From: Agrobacterium pusense
GTDB taxonomy: Bacteria > Pseudomonadota > Alphaproteobacteria > Rhizobiales > Rhizobiaceae
Length of the DNA: 64,000 bases
Assembly (NCBI RefSeq): GCF_900102105.1
Contig: NZ_FNBB01000004.1
Span: forward strand, 1-64,000
Direction of reading: 5' to 3'
Below are positions 53,375-62,678 of this stretch, in pieces; positions within the stretch are counted from its first letter, which is position 1, and each line of letters opens with the position of its first letter. The position numbers and the translations under genes were made by a program. A model generated the notes under the pieces. The model saw only the letters and a list, made by a program, of their open reading frames with translations. It did no database searches and was not told the DNA's origin.

Positions 53375-55186
53375 TTAGTGGTTGTCGCGCGGCAGGCCCT
53401 TAGTCTGGGCGATGCGCTGATACTTCACGGCAGGTTCCAGGACCGCGCCGGTTTCCATCTGGCTGACGATGCCGCGCTGGATTTCCTGCCATGGCGTCTG
53501 GTGGTCAGGGAACTTGTAACCGCCCTGAGCCGTCAGCGCTTCATAACGCTTGGCAAGCTCTTCTCCTGAAATCAGGATATCCGCCTTGCCGCGGCCCACA
53601 TCGATGCGGACGCGGTCGCCTGTCTGCAGAACGGCAAGGCCGCCACCTGCTGCTGCTTCAGGGGAAGCATTGAGGATGGACGGGCTGCCCGAAGTGCCTG
53701 ACTGACGGCCATCGCCGATGCAGGGCAGCGAGTTGACGCCTTCCTTCAGCAGATAATCCGGAGCGCGCATGTTCACGACTTCTGCCGCGCCGGGATAACC
53801 GATCGGGCCGGCACCGCGCATGAACAGGATGGTGTTGGCGTCGATCTTCAGCGACGGATCATCGATGCGGTGATGATAGTCTTCCGGACCGTCGAACACC
53901 ACGGCACGTCCTTCAAAAGCTTCGGGATCGTTCGGGTTGGAAAGGTAACGGTTGCGGAACTCTTCCGAAATCACACTCGTCTTCATGATGGCGGAGGAGA
54001 ACAGGTTACCGCGCAGAACGCGGAAGCCGGCGCGCTCCTTGAGCGGCTGTTCATAGGGGCGAATGACCTTTTCGTCCTCGATGATCGCGCCACGGCAGTT
54101 TTCGCCGATGGTCTTGCCGTTGACCGTCATGGCATCTTCCATGATCAGCCCCTGGGTCATCAGCTGGTTGACGACAGCAGGAACGCCGCCGGCATGGTAA
54201 TAATCCTCGCCGAGATACTCACCGGCCGGCTGCAGGTTAACGAGCAGCGGTACGTCTTCACCATAGGTCTGCCAGTCATCCACTGTCAGCTCGACGCCGA
54301 CGTGACGTGCAAGGCCGTTCAGGTGGATCGGCGCGTTGGTGGAGCCGCCAATCGCCGAGTTGACGCGGATGGCGTTGATGAACGCATCCTTTGTCATGAT
54401 GTCCGATGGCTTCAGGTCTTCCTTGACCATTTCGACGATACGCAGACCGGTGAGGTAGGAGACTTCCTGACGATCACGGTAAGGCGCCGGGATGGCGGCG
54501 GAGCCGGGAAGCTGCATGCCCAGCGCCTCGGCAAGCGAATTCATGGTCGTCGCCGTGCCCATGGTGTTGCAATAGCCGGTCGACGGAGCCGAGGAAGCGA
54601 CAAGCTTGACGAAGCCCTGATAATCGATCTCACCCTTCGCCAGCAGTTCACGCGCCTTCCAGACGATGGTGCCGGAGCCGGTGCGTTCACCGCGGAACCA
54701 GCCGTTCAGCATCGGGCCGACGGAAAGGGCGATGGCCGGAATGTTGACGGTGGCCGCCGCCATGAGACAGGCAGGCGTGGTCTTGTCACAGCCGATGGTC
54801 AGAACGACGCCGTCGAGCGGATAGCCATAAAGCACTTCCACGAGGCCGAGATAGGCGAGGTTACGGTCGAGACCTGCGGTCGGCCGCTTGCCGGTTTCCT
54901 GGATCGGGTGAACCGGAAATTCGATGGCGATGCCGCCAGCTTCACGGATACCTTCGCGCAGGCGGTTTGCCAGTTCCAGATGGTGACGGTTGCAAGGAGA
55001 AAGGTCCGAACCCGTCTGCGCGATGCCGATGATCGGGCGGTCGGACTGAAGCTCGGCCTGGCTCAGACCGAAGTTCATGTAACGCTCGAGATAAAGCGCG
55101 GTCATATCCGCATTTGCGGGGTTGTCGAACCAGGCGCGTGAGCGAAGCTTGCCTTGTGTTGCAGGCAGTTTGTCGGATGTAGTCAT
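53375..55186 (-). CDS. IlvD/Edd-family sugar-acid dehydratase (xylonate/arabinonate type)
   Basis: This 603-residue enzyme should dehydrate an aldonic acid to a 2-keto-3-deoxy acid in the cytosol with an iron-sulfur cluster. Cys65 (DLSPCNRHH), Cys133 ([11 protein letters not shown]) and Cys206 (STGYCNTMG) have the same mutual spacing as the [2Fe-2S] ligands reported for Caulobacter xylonate and Rhizobium arabinonate dehydratases. [15 protein letters not shown] and the C-terminal [16 protein letters not shown] are also characteristic of the sugar-acid branch rather than branched-chain IlvD. Pentonate is the likely substrate. It is divergent from the YtfQ-type sugar transporter, 525 bases apart. 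Confidence 0.85.
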   Translation of the reverse strand: MTTSDKLPATQGKLRSRAWFDNPANADMTALYLERYMNFGLSQAELQSDRPIIGIAQTGSDLSPCNRHHLELANRLREGIREAGGIAIEFPVHPIQETGKRPTAGLDRNLAYLGLVEVLYGYPLDGVVLTIGCDKTTPACLMAAATVNIPAIALSVGPMLNGWFRGERTGSGTIVWKARELLAKGEIDYQGFVKLVASSAPSTGYCNTMGTATTMNSLAEALGMQLPGSAAIPAPYRDRQEVSYLTGLRIVEMVKEDLKPSDIMTKDAFINAIRVNSAIGGSTNAPIHLNGLARHVGVELTVDDWQTYGEDVPLLVNLQPAGEYLGEDYYHAGGVPAVVNQLMTQGLIMEDAMTVNGKTIGENCRGAIIEDEKVIRPYEQPLKERAGFRVLRGNLFSSAIMKTSVISEEFRNRYLSNPNDPEAFEGRAVVFDGPEDYHHRIDDPSLKIDANTILFMRGAGPIGYPGAAEVVNMRAPDYLLKEGVNSLPCIGDGRQSGTSGSPSILNASPEAAAGGGLAVLQTGDRVRIDVGRGKADILISGEELAKRYEALTAQGGYKFPDHQTPWQEIQRGIVSQMETGAVLEPAVKYQRIAQTKGLPRDNH

Positions 55187-55711
55187 GATGCAGGTCTCCA
55201 GCCGGAAGTGGCCAACGGTAAAATATTACGAAATGCGACAAGCTTATGTTGTGCGCAAGGAAAATGGAATCAGCTTTCGGAGAACACGCATAACCGACAG
55301 AGCAGCGCCAGACGAGTGACCTGAAGCCGTTCTTCGGATTTAGCCGAATATTTTTCGGTATTTATGGCGATACCGGTGTCGCGCAACGGCCTCTCCCTCC
55401 CATGCCTTGCGGGAATGCGGCTAGCTCTTCGGCTCCCCGCTCCGCCTTTTATAAAGTCTCATTATTTGTATTACTATTAGAGACAATCGCCTTCTGTCAA
55501 GTCGACTCTGAGGCCACGTCAAGCCAGTTCCGCAAGCGGAAAAATGAGGCTTTCTTTCGTTCAACCCATTGATTCAAAATATTTTATAGGGAAAATTCAC
55601 CGCAGTTCACCGAAGCCAAATTGCGGAAAGGCTAAAAAATCGCTTTTCAAGAGTATTACTATATGCTCATAGTGATCGCGTCACGCTGACATCATCTCTG
55701 GGAGGATTAAG
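55187..55711. promoter_or_regulatory. Divergent control region, dehydratase and sugar transporter
   Basis: This 525-base spacer holds no gene that I can support. GTATTACTAT occurs twice (55468-55477 and 55653-55662). The second copy belongs to ATTACTAT-ATGCTC-ATAGTGAT (55655-55676), an inverted repeat of the kind bound by FadR-type GntR repressors. It lies 36 bases before the transporter start. Confidence 0.45.
55655..55676. promoter_or_regulatory. Candidate GntR operator
   Basis: ACTAT (55658-55662) and ATAGT (55669-55673) are mirrored around ATGCTC, with partial extension outward. The GntR regulator encoded at the end of the downstream operon is the natural candidate ligand-responsive repressor. 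Confidence 0.45.
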
Positions 55712-56671
55712 ATGAGAAAAGCTCTCGCGACCGTTACTGTCGCCGTTTCGCTGTGCCTTGCATCAAGTGTTTCCGCCAAATCACTTACCGTCGGCTTCTC
55801 GCAGATCGGTTCGGAATCCGGCTGGCGCGCGGCTGAAACCACCGTTACCAAACAGCAGGCCGAGAAGCGCGGCGTCACACTTAAGTTCGCCGACGCGCAA
55901 CAGAAGCAGGAAAACCAGATCAAGGCCGTTCGCGGCTTTATCGCGCAGGGCGTCGACGCAATCCTGATTGCACCGGTCGTCGCAACGGGCTGGGATGCTG
56001 TCCTGAAGGAAGCCAAGGAAGAGAAAATCCCTGTCATCCTGCTCGACCGCCAGATCGAGGCTCCCGATGATCTTTACCTGACCGCAGTTACCTCGGACCA
56101 GGTCCACGAAGGCAAGGTTGCCGGTGACTGGCTGGTGAAGGACGTCGGTTCCAAGGATTGCAAGGTGGTGGAATTGCAGGGCACGACCGGCTCCTCGCCC
56201 GCCATCAATCGCAAGAAGGGCTTCGAGCAAGCCATCGCTTCGCACGCCAATATCAAGATCGTCCGCTCGCAGACGGGTGACTTTACCCGCACCAAGGGTA
56301 AGGAAGTGATGGAAAGCTTCATCAAGGCCGAAGGCGGCGGCAAGGACATCTGTGCCGTCTACGCCCACAATGACGACATGGCCGTTGGCGCGATCCAGGC
56401 GATCAAGGAAGCCGGTCTCAAGCCCGGAACCGACATCAAGGTCGTGTCGATCGACGCCGTGCCTGACATCTTTAAGGCCATGGCAGCCGGTGAAGCCAAC
56501 GCCACCGTGGAACTGACGCCCGACATGGCCGGCCCGGCATTCGACGCGCTCGAAGCCTATCTGAAAGACAAGAAGGCTCCGGCGAAGTGGATTCAGACCG
56601 AATCCAAGCTCTACACGGCATCTGACGACCCGATGAAGGTCTACGAGGCGAAGAAGGGCCTGGGTTACTAA
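55712..56671 (+). CDS. ytfQ: Sugar ABC binding protein, YtfQ type
   Basis: This 319-residue periplasmic protein has a signal peptide (ending SSVSA, about 22) and the ribose-type fold: SLTVGFSQIGSESGWRAAETT, FADAQQKQENQIKAVRGFIAQGVDAILIAPV, VILLDRQIEAPDDLYLTAV, AVYAHNDDMAVGAIQAIKEAG and VVSIDAVPDIFKAMAAGEANATVE. These match YtfQ, the galactofuranose-binding protein of enteric bacteria. Agrobacterium homologues may bind other sugars, and the divergent sugar-acid dehydratase allows an arabinose- or galactose-like ligand. GGGAGG lies about 9 bases before the ATG. Confidence 0.9.
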   Translation: MRKALATVTVAVSLCLASSVSAKSLTVGFSQIGSESGWRAAETTVTKQQAEKRGVTLKFADAQQKQENQIKAVRGFIAQGVDAILIAPVVATGWDAVLKEAKEEKIPVILLDRQIEAPDDLYLTAVTSDQVHEGKVAGDWLVKDVGSKDCKVVELQGTTGSSPAINRKKGFEQAIASHANIKIVRSQTGDFTRTKGKEVMESFIKAEGGGKDICAVYAHNDDMAVGAIQAIKEAGLKPGTDIKVVSIDAVPDIFKAMAAGEANATVELTPDMAGPAFDALEAYLKDKKAPAKWIQTESKLYTASDDPMKVYEAKKGLGY

Positions 56672-56687
56672 GCCATTCTTTGCAGAA

Positions 56688-56708
56688 ACGGCGCGTGGAT
56701 TGCGCCGT
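56688..56708 (+). terminator. Hairpin after ytfQ
   Basis: ACGGCGC (56688-56694) and GCGCCGT (56702-56708) pair with a 7-base loop and are followed by CTCTTTCTGTT. It lies 16 bases past the ytfQ stop. It could end or dampen transcription so that the binding protein is made in excess. Confidence 0.6.
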
Positions 56709-56788
56709 CTCTTTCTGTTGAGGAGAGCGAAACCTCTCCGATCCAGTCTGCAGAATGGTCTCGTATGGAGCGAGCGCATGCCACTTGT

Positions 56789-56911
56789 TTCTTCTCCCCA
56801 TCCGGGGAGAAGTCCGCGGCAGTGAGATGAGGGGGCAAGCCTGGAGATGTCAGAAGAGCTTGCCCCTTCATCCGACCCTTCGGCCCACCTTCTCCCCGGC
56901 GGAGAGAAGAA
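56789..56911. repeat. RIME-like palindromic intergenic repeat
   Basis: Three stem elements follow one another: CTTCTCCCC/GGGGAGAAG (56791-56812), GATGAGGGGGCAAGC paired with GCTTGCCCCTTCATC (about 56827-56871), and a variant of the first (TTCTCCCCGGCGGAGAGAA, about 56889-56909). The words CTTCTCCCC, GATGAGGGGGCA and CCGACCCTTCGG are those of the RIME/Rhizobium intergenic mosaic elements. It lies inside the operon between the binding-protein and ATPase genes. Confidence 0.7.
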
Positions 56912-56969
56912 ATACGCCGCTCCCTGCCGATTGCTCTACCAAAACCCATTGCAATACGGAAACTGCTCA

Positions 56970-58493
56970 ATGTCCGAAACGGCACCACTTCTGGAAGCAC
57001 GCGCCATCGGCAAATCCTTTCTAGGGATCACGGCGCTGGATGGCGTCGACTTTGCGCTTGGGCACGGCGAAATCCATGCGCTGCTCGGCGAAAACGGCGC
57101 CGGAAAATCGACGCTGATCAAAATCCTGACGGGCGTCTACAGCCGCGGCAGCGGATCAGTCTTTCTGGAAGGCAGCGAAATCTCGCCCGCCAATGTGGGT
57201 GAGGCGCAGGCCCTTGGCATCGGCACCGTCTACCAGGAGGTCAACCTTCTCGAAAACCTCACCGTTGCGGAGAACCTCTACCTTGGCCGCCAGCCGCGGC
57301 GCTTCGGGCTGATCGACCGCAGCACGATGCAAAAGAATTCGCAGGCGCTGCTTGCCCAGTACGGCCTTTCCATTGACGTCAACGCCCTTCTCTCCAGCTA
57401 TTCCGTCGCCATCCGTCAGATCATCGCCATCGCCCGCGCCGTCGATCTTTCCGGCAAGGTGCTGGTGCTGGACGAGCCGACCGCCAGCCTCGACGCTCAT
57501 GAGGTTGAAATGCTGTTCGGCGTACTGAAAAAGCTGCGGGCGCGCGGTATCGGTATCGTAATCATCACTCATTTCCTCAATCAGGTCTACGATATCGCCG
57601 ACCGGGTGACGGTGCTGCGCAACGGCCGGCTTGTCGGCACACGCGAAATCGGCAGCCTGCCGCGTTCCGAGTTGATATCGATGATGCTCGGCCGGGAACT
57701 TCAACAGATCACCCATGACCATCAGGCGACCGAAGAAACAATCGCCGAAGGCGAGCCAAGCATTCGCTTCGAAGGTTATGGCAAACGCGGCAGCGTCTCT
57801 CCCTTCGATCTCGGGATACGCCCCGGGGAAATCGTCGGCGTGGCAGGGCTTCTCGGCTCCGGCCGGACCGAAACGGCATTCCTGCTCTTCGGCATAGACC
57901 GCCCCGACACGGGCAAAGCAACGATCGACGGGCAGGCGGTGACGATCTCTTCTCCCGAGGCGGCGATTGCGGCCGGTTTCGGTTTCTGTCCCGAAGAACG
58001 CAAGACGGACGGCATCATTGGTGATTTCTCCGTGACCGACAACATCGCGCTGGCCCTTCAGGCCCGGCAGGGATGGGCGCGGCCGCTGTCGCGCCGGCAA
58101 AAGGCAGAGCTGGCGGAAGGTTTCATCAAATCCCTTGATATCCGCCCGGCCGACCCCGACCGGCCGATCAAGTTCCTGTCCGGCGGCAACCAGCAGAAGG
58201 CCATCCTGGCCCGCTGGCTGGCCACCCATCCCCGGCTTCTGATCCTCGACGAGCCGACACGCGGCATCGATATCGGCGCCCACGCGGAAATTCTCAAAAT
58301 GATCGAAAAACTCTGCAGCGAGGGCATGTCGCTTGTCGTCATATCCTCCGAACTGGAAGAACTCACCGCCGTGGCGCATCGTGTCGTCGTGCTTTCCGAC
58401 CGCCGGCATGTCAGCGAGCTGAAAGGCGGCGAAGTGACGGCCGACAATATCATGCGTGCGATCGCAGATGCGGCCAGAACGGAGGCGGCATGA
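56970..58493 (+). CDS. ytfR: Sugar ABC ATPase with two nucleotide domains, YtfR type
   Basis: This 507-residue ATPase starts MSETAPLLEARAIGKSFLGI (56970). The first domain has Walker A GENGAGKST, signature-like LSSYSVAIRQIIAIARA and Walker B VLVLDEPTASLD. The second begins near 270 and has Walker A-like GLLGSGRTE, signature LSGGNQQKAILARWLA and Walker B LLILDEPTRGIDIG. This RbsA-like double layout fits the YtfR/ribose-type importers. It overlaps the next gene by 4 bases. Confidence 0.92.
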   Translation: MSETAPLLEARAIGKSFLGITALDGVDFALGHGEIHALLGENGAGKSTLIKILTGVYSRGSGSVFLEGSEISPANVGEAQALGIGTVYQEVNLLENLTVAENLYLGRQPRRFGLIDRSTMQKNSQALLAQYGLSIDVNALLSSYSVAIRQIIAIARAVDLSGKVLVLDEPTASLDAHEVEMLFGVLKKLRARGIGIVIITHFLNQVYDIADRVTVLRNGRLVGTREIGSLPRSELISMMLGRELQQITHDHQATEETIAEGEPSIRFEGYGKRGSVSPFDLGIRPGEIVGVAGLLGSGRTETAFLLFGIDRPDTGKATIDGQAVTISSPEAAIAAGFGFCPEERKTDGIIGDFSVTDNIALALQARQGWARPLSRRQKAELAEGFIKSLDIRPADPDRPIKFLSGGNQQKAILARWLATHPRLLILDEPTRGIDIGAHAEILKMIEKLCSEGMSLVVISSELEELTAVAHRVVVLSDRRHVSELKGGEVTADNIMRAIADAARTEAA

Positions 58494-59533
58494 TGACGGC
58501 AGTCAATCGGCGTCTTAGAAGACTCGCACCGCAGCTTGCTGCGCTTTTTATCATTCTCGCAGCGATTACAATCATTTCGCCCGGCTTCCTCAATGTGTCG
58601 TTTCAAAATGGCAGGCTCTATGGCAGTCTGGTGGACATTCTTGTGCGCGCCGCCCCCGTGGCGCTGCTCACCATCGGCATGACGCTGGTCATCGCGACCA
58701 AGGGCATCGATCTTTCCATTGGTGCTGTCATCGCCATCTGCGGCGCCGTCGCCGCCACGCTCATCAGCAATGGACATTCCATTCCCGCCGTCATCGCCAT
58801 TTCGCTTGGCGTGGGAATTGTCTGTGGCCTCTGGAACGGCGTGCTGGTTGCCCTTCTCGACATACAGCCTATCATCGCCACGCTGATCCTCATGGTGGCA
58901 GGGCGCGGCATCGCGCAGCTCATCACCGAGGGCGTCATCCTCACGTTCAACAATGACAGCTTTTCCGCGATCGGCTCCGGCGCATTTGCCGGTGTGCCCC
59001 TGCCCGTCATCATCTGGATAACGGCCGCGCTCCTGATAGGCTTTCTCGTTCGCAAGAGCGCACTCGGTTTCCTGATCGAAGCGACCGGCATCAATCGCCG
59101 CGCAGCGGCTCTTGCCGGTGTAAGGGCGCGCTTTCTGCTGTTCTTCGTCTATGCCGTTTCCGGTCTTTGCGCGGCGATCGCCGGCATGATCGTGACGGCG
59201 GATATTCGTGGTGCGGATGCCAACAATGCCGGCCTCTGGCTGGAATTGGACGCCATATTGGCGGTGGTCATCGGGGGCACTTCACTAAATGGCGGCCGCT
59301 TCTCCATCACCGCATCGCTGATCGGCGCGCTCATCATCCAGACCATCAATACCGGCATCCTCGTCTCGGGCTTTCCGCCGGAATTCAACCTCATCATAAA
59401 GGCCGGCATCATCATGGTGGTGCTGACGCTGCAATCTCCGGCGATCATGGCCGTCCTCGGTTTCGTGAAAGCGCCAAAGCAGCACGCCAAAACCGCCACC
59501 AACGGTATGACCAAGGAAGGAACCGCGCGATGA
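58490..59533 (+). CDS. ytfT: Sugar ABC permease, YtfT type
   Basis: This 347-residue RbsC-like permease has about eight to ten hydrophobic segments. GMTLVIATKGIDLSIGAVIAICG (about 65) and the C-terminal WLELDAILAVVIGGTSLNGGRFS (about 245-270) are family signatures. It starts with ATGATG overlapping the ATPase stop, and its own end overlaps the next gene by 4 bases. It forms a heterodimeric channel with the following YjfF-type protein. Confidence 0.9.
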   Translation: MMTAVNRRLRRLAPQLAALFIILAAITIISPGFLNVSFQNGRLYGSLVDILVRAAPVALLTIGMTLVIATKGIDLSIGAVIAICGAVAATLISNGHSIPAVIAISLGVGIVCGLWNGVLVALLDIQPIIATLILMVAGRGIAQLITEGVILTFNNDSFSAIGSGAFAGVPLPVIIWITAALLIGFLVRKSALGFLIEATGINRRAAALAGVRARFLLFFVYAVSGLCAAIAGMIVTADIRGADANNAGLWLELDAILAVVIGGTSLNGGRFSITASLIGALIIQTINTGILVSGFPPEFNLIIKAGIIMVVLTLQSPAIMAVLGFVKAPKQHAKTATNGMTKEGTAR

Positions 59534-60510
59534 TCCACAGCCGCAACCTGCCCTTCCTCACCACGCTGACGATTTTCGTCGTCGCCTATCTTCTTTGCGT
59601 GATGCAATATCCGGCGATCTTTTCGACGCGGGTGATCGGAAATCTTCTTACCGACAACGCCTTTCTCGGCATAGCCGCCGTCGGCATGACTTTCGTCATC
59701 CTGTCAGGCGGCATCGATCTCTCGATTGGTTCGGTCATTGCCTTCACCAGCGTCTTTGTGGCCGTCCTGGTCGGCACCTATAACATCCATCCGCTGCTTG
59801 CCTTCGCCATCGTGCTTTTGATTTCCACGCTGTTTGGCTGCCTCATGGGCGCGATGATCCGCTTTCTCTCCATCCCGCCTTTTGTGGTGACACTCGCGGG
59901 CATGTTCCTGGCGCGCGGGGCTGCCTATCTGATCTCCACCCAGTCGGTGCCGATCTCACATCCTTTCATCGATGCGATACAGGGCTTTTATTTCCGCTTT
60001 CCAGGCGGCGGCAGGCTGACGGCGCTCGCCATGCTCATGCTTCTCGTCTTCGCCGCCGGCATGCTGATCGCAAGCCGCACGCGCTTCGGCGCCAATGTCT
60101 ATGCGCTGGGCGGCAATCCGCAATCTGCCGAGCTGATGGGCGTGCCGATCGGGACCACCACCATTGGCATCTATGCACTTTCCGGCTTTCTCTCCGGCCT
60201 CGCTGGTATCGTTTATACGCTTTACACCTCGTCAGGTTACTCGCTGGCGACGGTGGGCGTGGAGCTGGACGCGATCGCTGCCGTCGTCATCGGCGGTACA
60301 CTTCTGACCGGCGGCACGGGATTGGTCGCGGGAACCTTTGTGGGGCTTTTGATCCAGGGCCTGATCCAGACCTACATCGTTTTTGATGGAACCCTGTCCT
60401 CCTGGTGGACGAAAATCGTCATCGGCGTGCTGCTTTTCGTGTTCATCGTGTTGCAGCGCGCAATCATCTGGTATTCAAACAGGAGACTGGCCGGACCGCA
60501 TCCGGCATAA
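59530..60510 (+). CDS. yjfF: Sugar ABC permease, YjfF type
   Basis: This 326-residue RbsC-like permease begins MIHSRNLPFLTTLTIFVVAY at 59530. Its signatures are GMTFVILSGGIDLSIGSVIAFTS (about 57) and VELDAIAAVVIGGTLLTGGTG (about 240). The order YtfQ-YtfR-YtfT-YjfF matches the enteric galactofuranose transporter. It is followed by a GntR gene 17 bases on. Confidence 0.9.
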   Translation: MIHSRNLPFLTTLTIFVVAYLLCVMQYPAIFSTRVIGNLLTDNAFLGIAAVGMTFVILSGGIDLSIGSVIAFTSVFVAVLVGTYNIHPLLAFAIVLLISTLFGCLMGAMIRFLSIPPFVVTLAGMFLARGAAYLISTQSVPISHPFIDAIQGFYFRFPGGGRLTALAMLMLLVFAAGMLIASRTRFGANVYALGGNPQSAELMGVPIGTTTIGIYALSGFLSGLAGIVYTLYTSSGYSLATVGVELDAIAAVVIGGTLLTGGTGLVAGTFVGLLIQGLIQTYIVFDGTLSSWWTKIVIGVLLFVFIVLQRAIIWYSNRRLAGPHPA

Positions 60511-60527
60511 CGCAAACGGAGGCTTGC

Positions 60528-61262
60528 TTGGGGCTGCTCGAAACGACGATTAGCGGGCGAAAACGCCGGAACAGCCACGCGCATGTGGTTTCCGAACTCG
60601 GCAGCGCCATCGTCTCGGGCAGGATCGCCGAAGGCTCTCTGCTGCCCAACGATGCGGAGCTCTCCATGCGTTTCGGCGTCTCGCGCACGGTGCTGCGCGA
60701 AACCATGAAGACGCTGGCGGCCAAGCGGCTGGTGGAACCCAAGGCGAAGGTGGGTACCCGGGTGCTCGACCGTTCGAGCTGGAATTTCTTTGATCCGGAT
60801 GTGCTGGGCTGGCGCTGCGAAGCCGGCATCGACCAGGAATTTGTGAAGCACCTGGCCGAAATTCGGCTGGCGCTGGAGCCGGCGGCGGCGGCGGCAGCAG
60901 CTCTCCAGGCCTCCAATGAAGACATTGTCTCGCTTTACGTCATCGCCGCAAAATTCGACAATCCGCAGCATACGCCGGAGAGCATCGCCAAGGTGGATCT
61001 CGAGTTCCATCTTGCCGTCGCGCATATGTCCGGCAATCCCTTCATGCGTTCGGCAAGCGGGCTGATCGAGGCGGCGCTTGCCATCTCATTCCAGCTTTCG
61101 TCACCGGCCGCCTCGCCCGGCACCATCGCGGAGATCGCATCCAACCACCTGCGCATTGTCCACGCCATCGCGGCGCGGGACGCGGATGCGGCGGTGAAGG
61201 CCATGCGGCATGTGATCGAAGTGGGCAAGGACCGGACGCAGAAGGCGATCAAGACGGTTTAA
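60528..61262 (+). CDS. GntR-family (FadR subfamily) transcriptional regulator
   Basis: This 244-residue regulator has a winged helix-turn-helix (about 10-75: HVVSELGSAIVSGRIAEGSLLPNDAEL, MRFGVSRTVLRETMKTLAAKRLVEPK, VGTRVLDR) and an FCD ligand-binding domain (about 95-235) with metal-binding His in DLEFHLAVAHMSGNPF and NHLRIVHAIAARD. I place the start at the TTG at 60528, 5 bases after CGGAGG; no ATG fits. Lying at the end of the transporter operon, it probably represses that operon in response to a sugar acid. Confidence 0.88.
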   Translation: MGLLETTISGRKRRNSHAHVVSELGSAIVSGRIAEGSLLPNDAELSMRFGVSRTVLRETMKTLAAKRLVEPKAKVGTRVLDRSSWNFFDPDVLGWRCEAGIDQEFVKHLAEIRLALEPAAAAAAALQASNEDIVSLYVIAAKFDNPQHTPESIAKVDLEFHLAVAHMSGNPFMRSASGLIEAALAISFQLSSPAASPGTIAEIASNHLRIVHAIAARDADAAVKAMRHVIEVGKDRTQKAIKTV

Positions 61263-61327
61263 ACCCGAAACCAGTCGTAGCGAAGGCGGGCCCACAAGAA
61301 TGCAGGCCCATTCCTCTCGCCAGGTCC

Positions 61328-62545
61328 TCAGCCCTGCGATGCCTCTACCTGCGGCACCACGCCGCGCCGCGACGCCATCAGCGAGGCGCCGAGAAGAGCT
61401 GCGATGGCCACGAAGACGAACACCATGGTTGCGCCCTGGAGATCGATCAGCAGGCCGCCAAGAACCGCACCGCTGGAAATAGCGATCTGGAATGTCGTAA
61501 GCAGCAGCGCACCCGCGCTCTCGGCCTCATCCGAGGCAACACGCGTGATGAAACTCTGCACGCTGACGGGCAATGCGCCGAAGGCAAAACCCCAGGAGGC
61601 GATGGCAAGGCCCGCAACAACGGGAGATGCGCCGGCAATCACCAGGATGGAAGCCGATGCGGCGATCAGCGTTGCGGCGAAGGTCACCGCCCAGGCCGTG
61701 TTCTTTTCTCCAAGGAAACCACCGAAAAGATTGCCGAAGAAACCGCCGATACCGTAAATCAGCAGAACAAGCGAAATCGCCTCCACGCCAAGCTGCGGCA
61801 CGTCTTCCAGGAACGGTCGGACATAGGTGAAGCCGGCAAAGTGGCCCGCAACGATAAATAGCGTCGTCAAAAGACCGATCCGGACCTGCGTTCGCTGAAG
61901 CAGCCGGAACATGGTGGAAAGGCCGGGGGCACCGGCCGGCGGCAGCGAAGGCACGGTGAGCAATTGCACGGCGAGCGCAATGACGCCGAGCACGCCGGCA
62001 ACGACGAAGGCCGATCGCCAGCCGAGCGTCGCGCCAATCCACGCGCCCACCGGTGCCGCACACACGGTTGCGACGGAGACCCCGGTAAGGATGATGGCCA
62101 TGGCGCGTGGCATTTTTTCAATCGGCACGAGCCGCAACGCCAGCGCCGCCGACATGGCCCAGAAGCCGCCAAGACCGATGCCCAGCAGGACGCGCGAGGC
62201 AAAGAGCATGAAAAGCCCATTGGCAAAGGCGGCCAGTGTGCTGGAGATTATCAGCAGCGTGGTCAGCCCCAGCAGGGTCCAGCGCCGGTCAATGCCGCGT
62301 GTGCCGATGACGACACCCGGGCCCGCAACCGCAGCGACCAGCGCCGTGACGGTTATGGATTGTCCGGCAATGCCGGAGCTAATGGAGAGATCGGCCGATA
62401 ACGGCGTCAGGAGGCTGACGGGCAGGAATTCCGCCGTTACCAATCCGAAAACGCCGAGCGAAAGTGAAACCACAGCGGCCCATTTCGCATCCGGCTCGTG
62501 TCTGCGCGGCGTATATTCCAGTTCGTTTATGGTCCGGCTATTCAT
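61328..62545 (-). CDS. MFS exporter, DHA1 family (AraJ/NepI-like)
   Basis: This 405-residue inner-membrane protein starts MNSRTINELEYTPRRHEPDA, with AGGAG 7 bases upstream of 62545. It has about twelve hydrophobic segments, with GVFGLVTAEFLPVSLLTPLSADL (first span and loop), ASRVLLGIGLGGFWAMSAALALRLVP (motif near 125) and GVSVATVCAAPVGAWIGATLGWR (motif C-like, near 155), typical of proton-driven drug, arabinose or purine exporters. It is divergent from an AraC regulator, which may control it. Substrate unknown. Confidence 0.86.
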   Translation of the reverse strand: MNSRTINELEYTPRRHEPDAKWAAVVSLSLGVFGLVTAEFLPVSLLTPLSADLSISSGIAGQSITVTALVAAVAGPGVVIGTRGIDRRWTLLGLTTLLIISSTLAAFANGLFMLFASRVLLGIGLGGFWAMSAALALRLVPIEKMPRAMAIILTGVSVATVCAAPVGAWIGATLGWRSAFVVAGVLGVIALAVQLLTVPSLPPAGAPGLSTMFRLLQRTQVRIGLLTTLFIVAGHFAGFTYVRPFLEDVPQLGVEAISLVLLIYGIGGFFGNLFGGFLGEKNTAWAVTFAATLIAASASILVIAGASPVVAGLAIASWGFAFGALPVSVQSFITRVASDEAESAGALLLTTFQIAISSGAVLGGLLIDLQGATMVFVFVAIAALLGASLMASRRGVVPQVEASQG

Positions 62546-62678
62546 GAAAATCTCCTGATGCGCATTCCCGGAACGCGTCGTGAAACGGAAAGGGCAAGGC
62601 GAGGAAGCCGGTTGGGAGCCCCGCTTCGACGACTGCAAATCGATGCAAGCAGGCTATGCGTGACAGCCCGGCGTTTCC

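Noticed and set aside
53870..55141. A long plus-strand open frame of more than 400 codons opposite the dehydratase gene
   Set aside because: It lies wholly antisense to a clearly recognised IlvD/Edd enzyme, shows no family motifs, and has the Arg/Asp/Gly-rich composition typical of frames opposite GC-rich genes.
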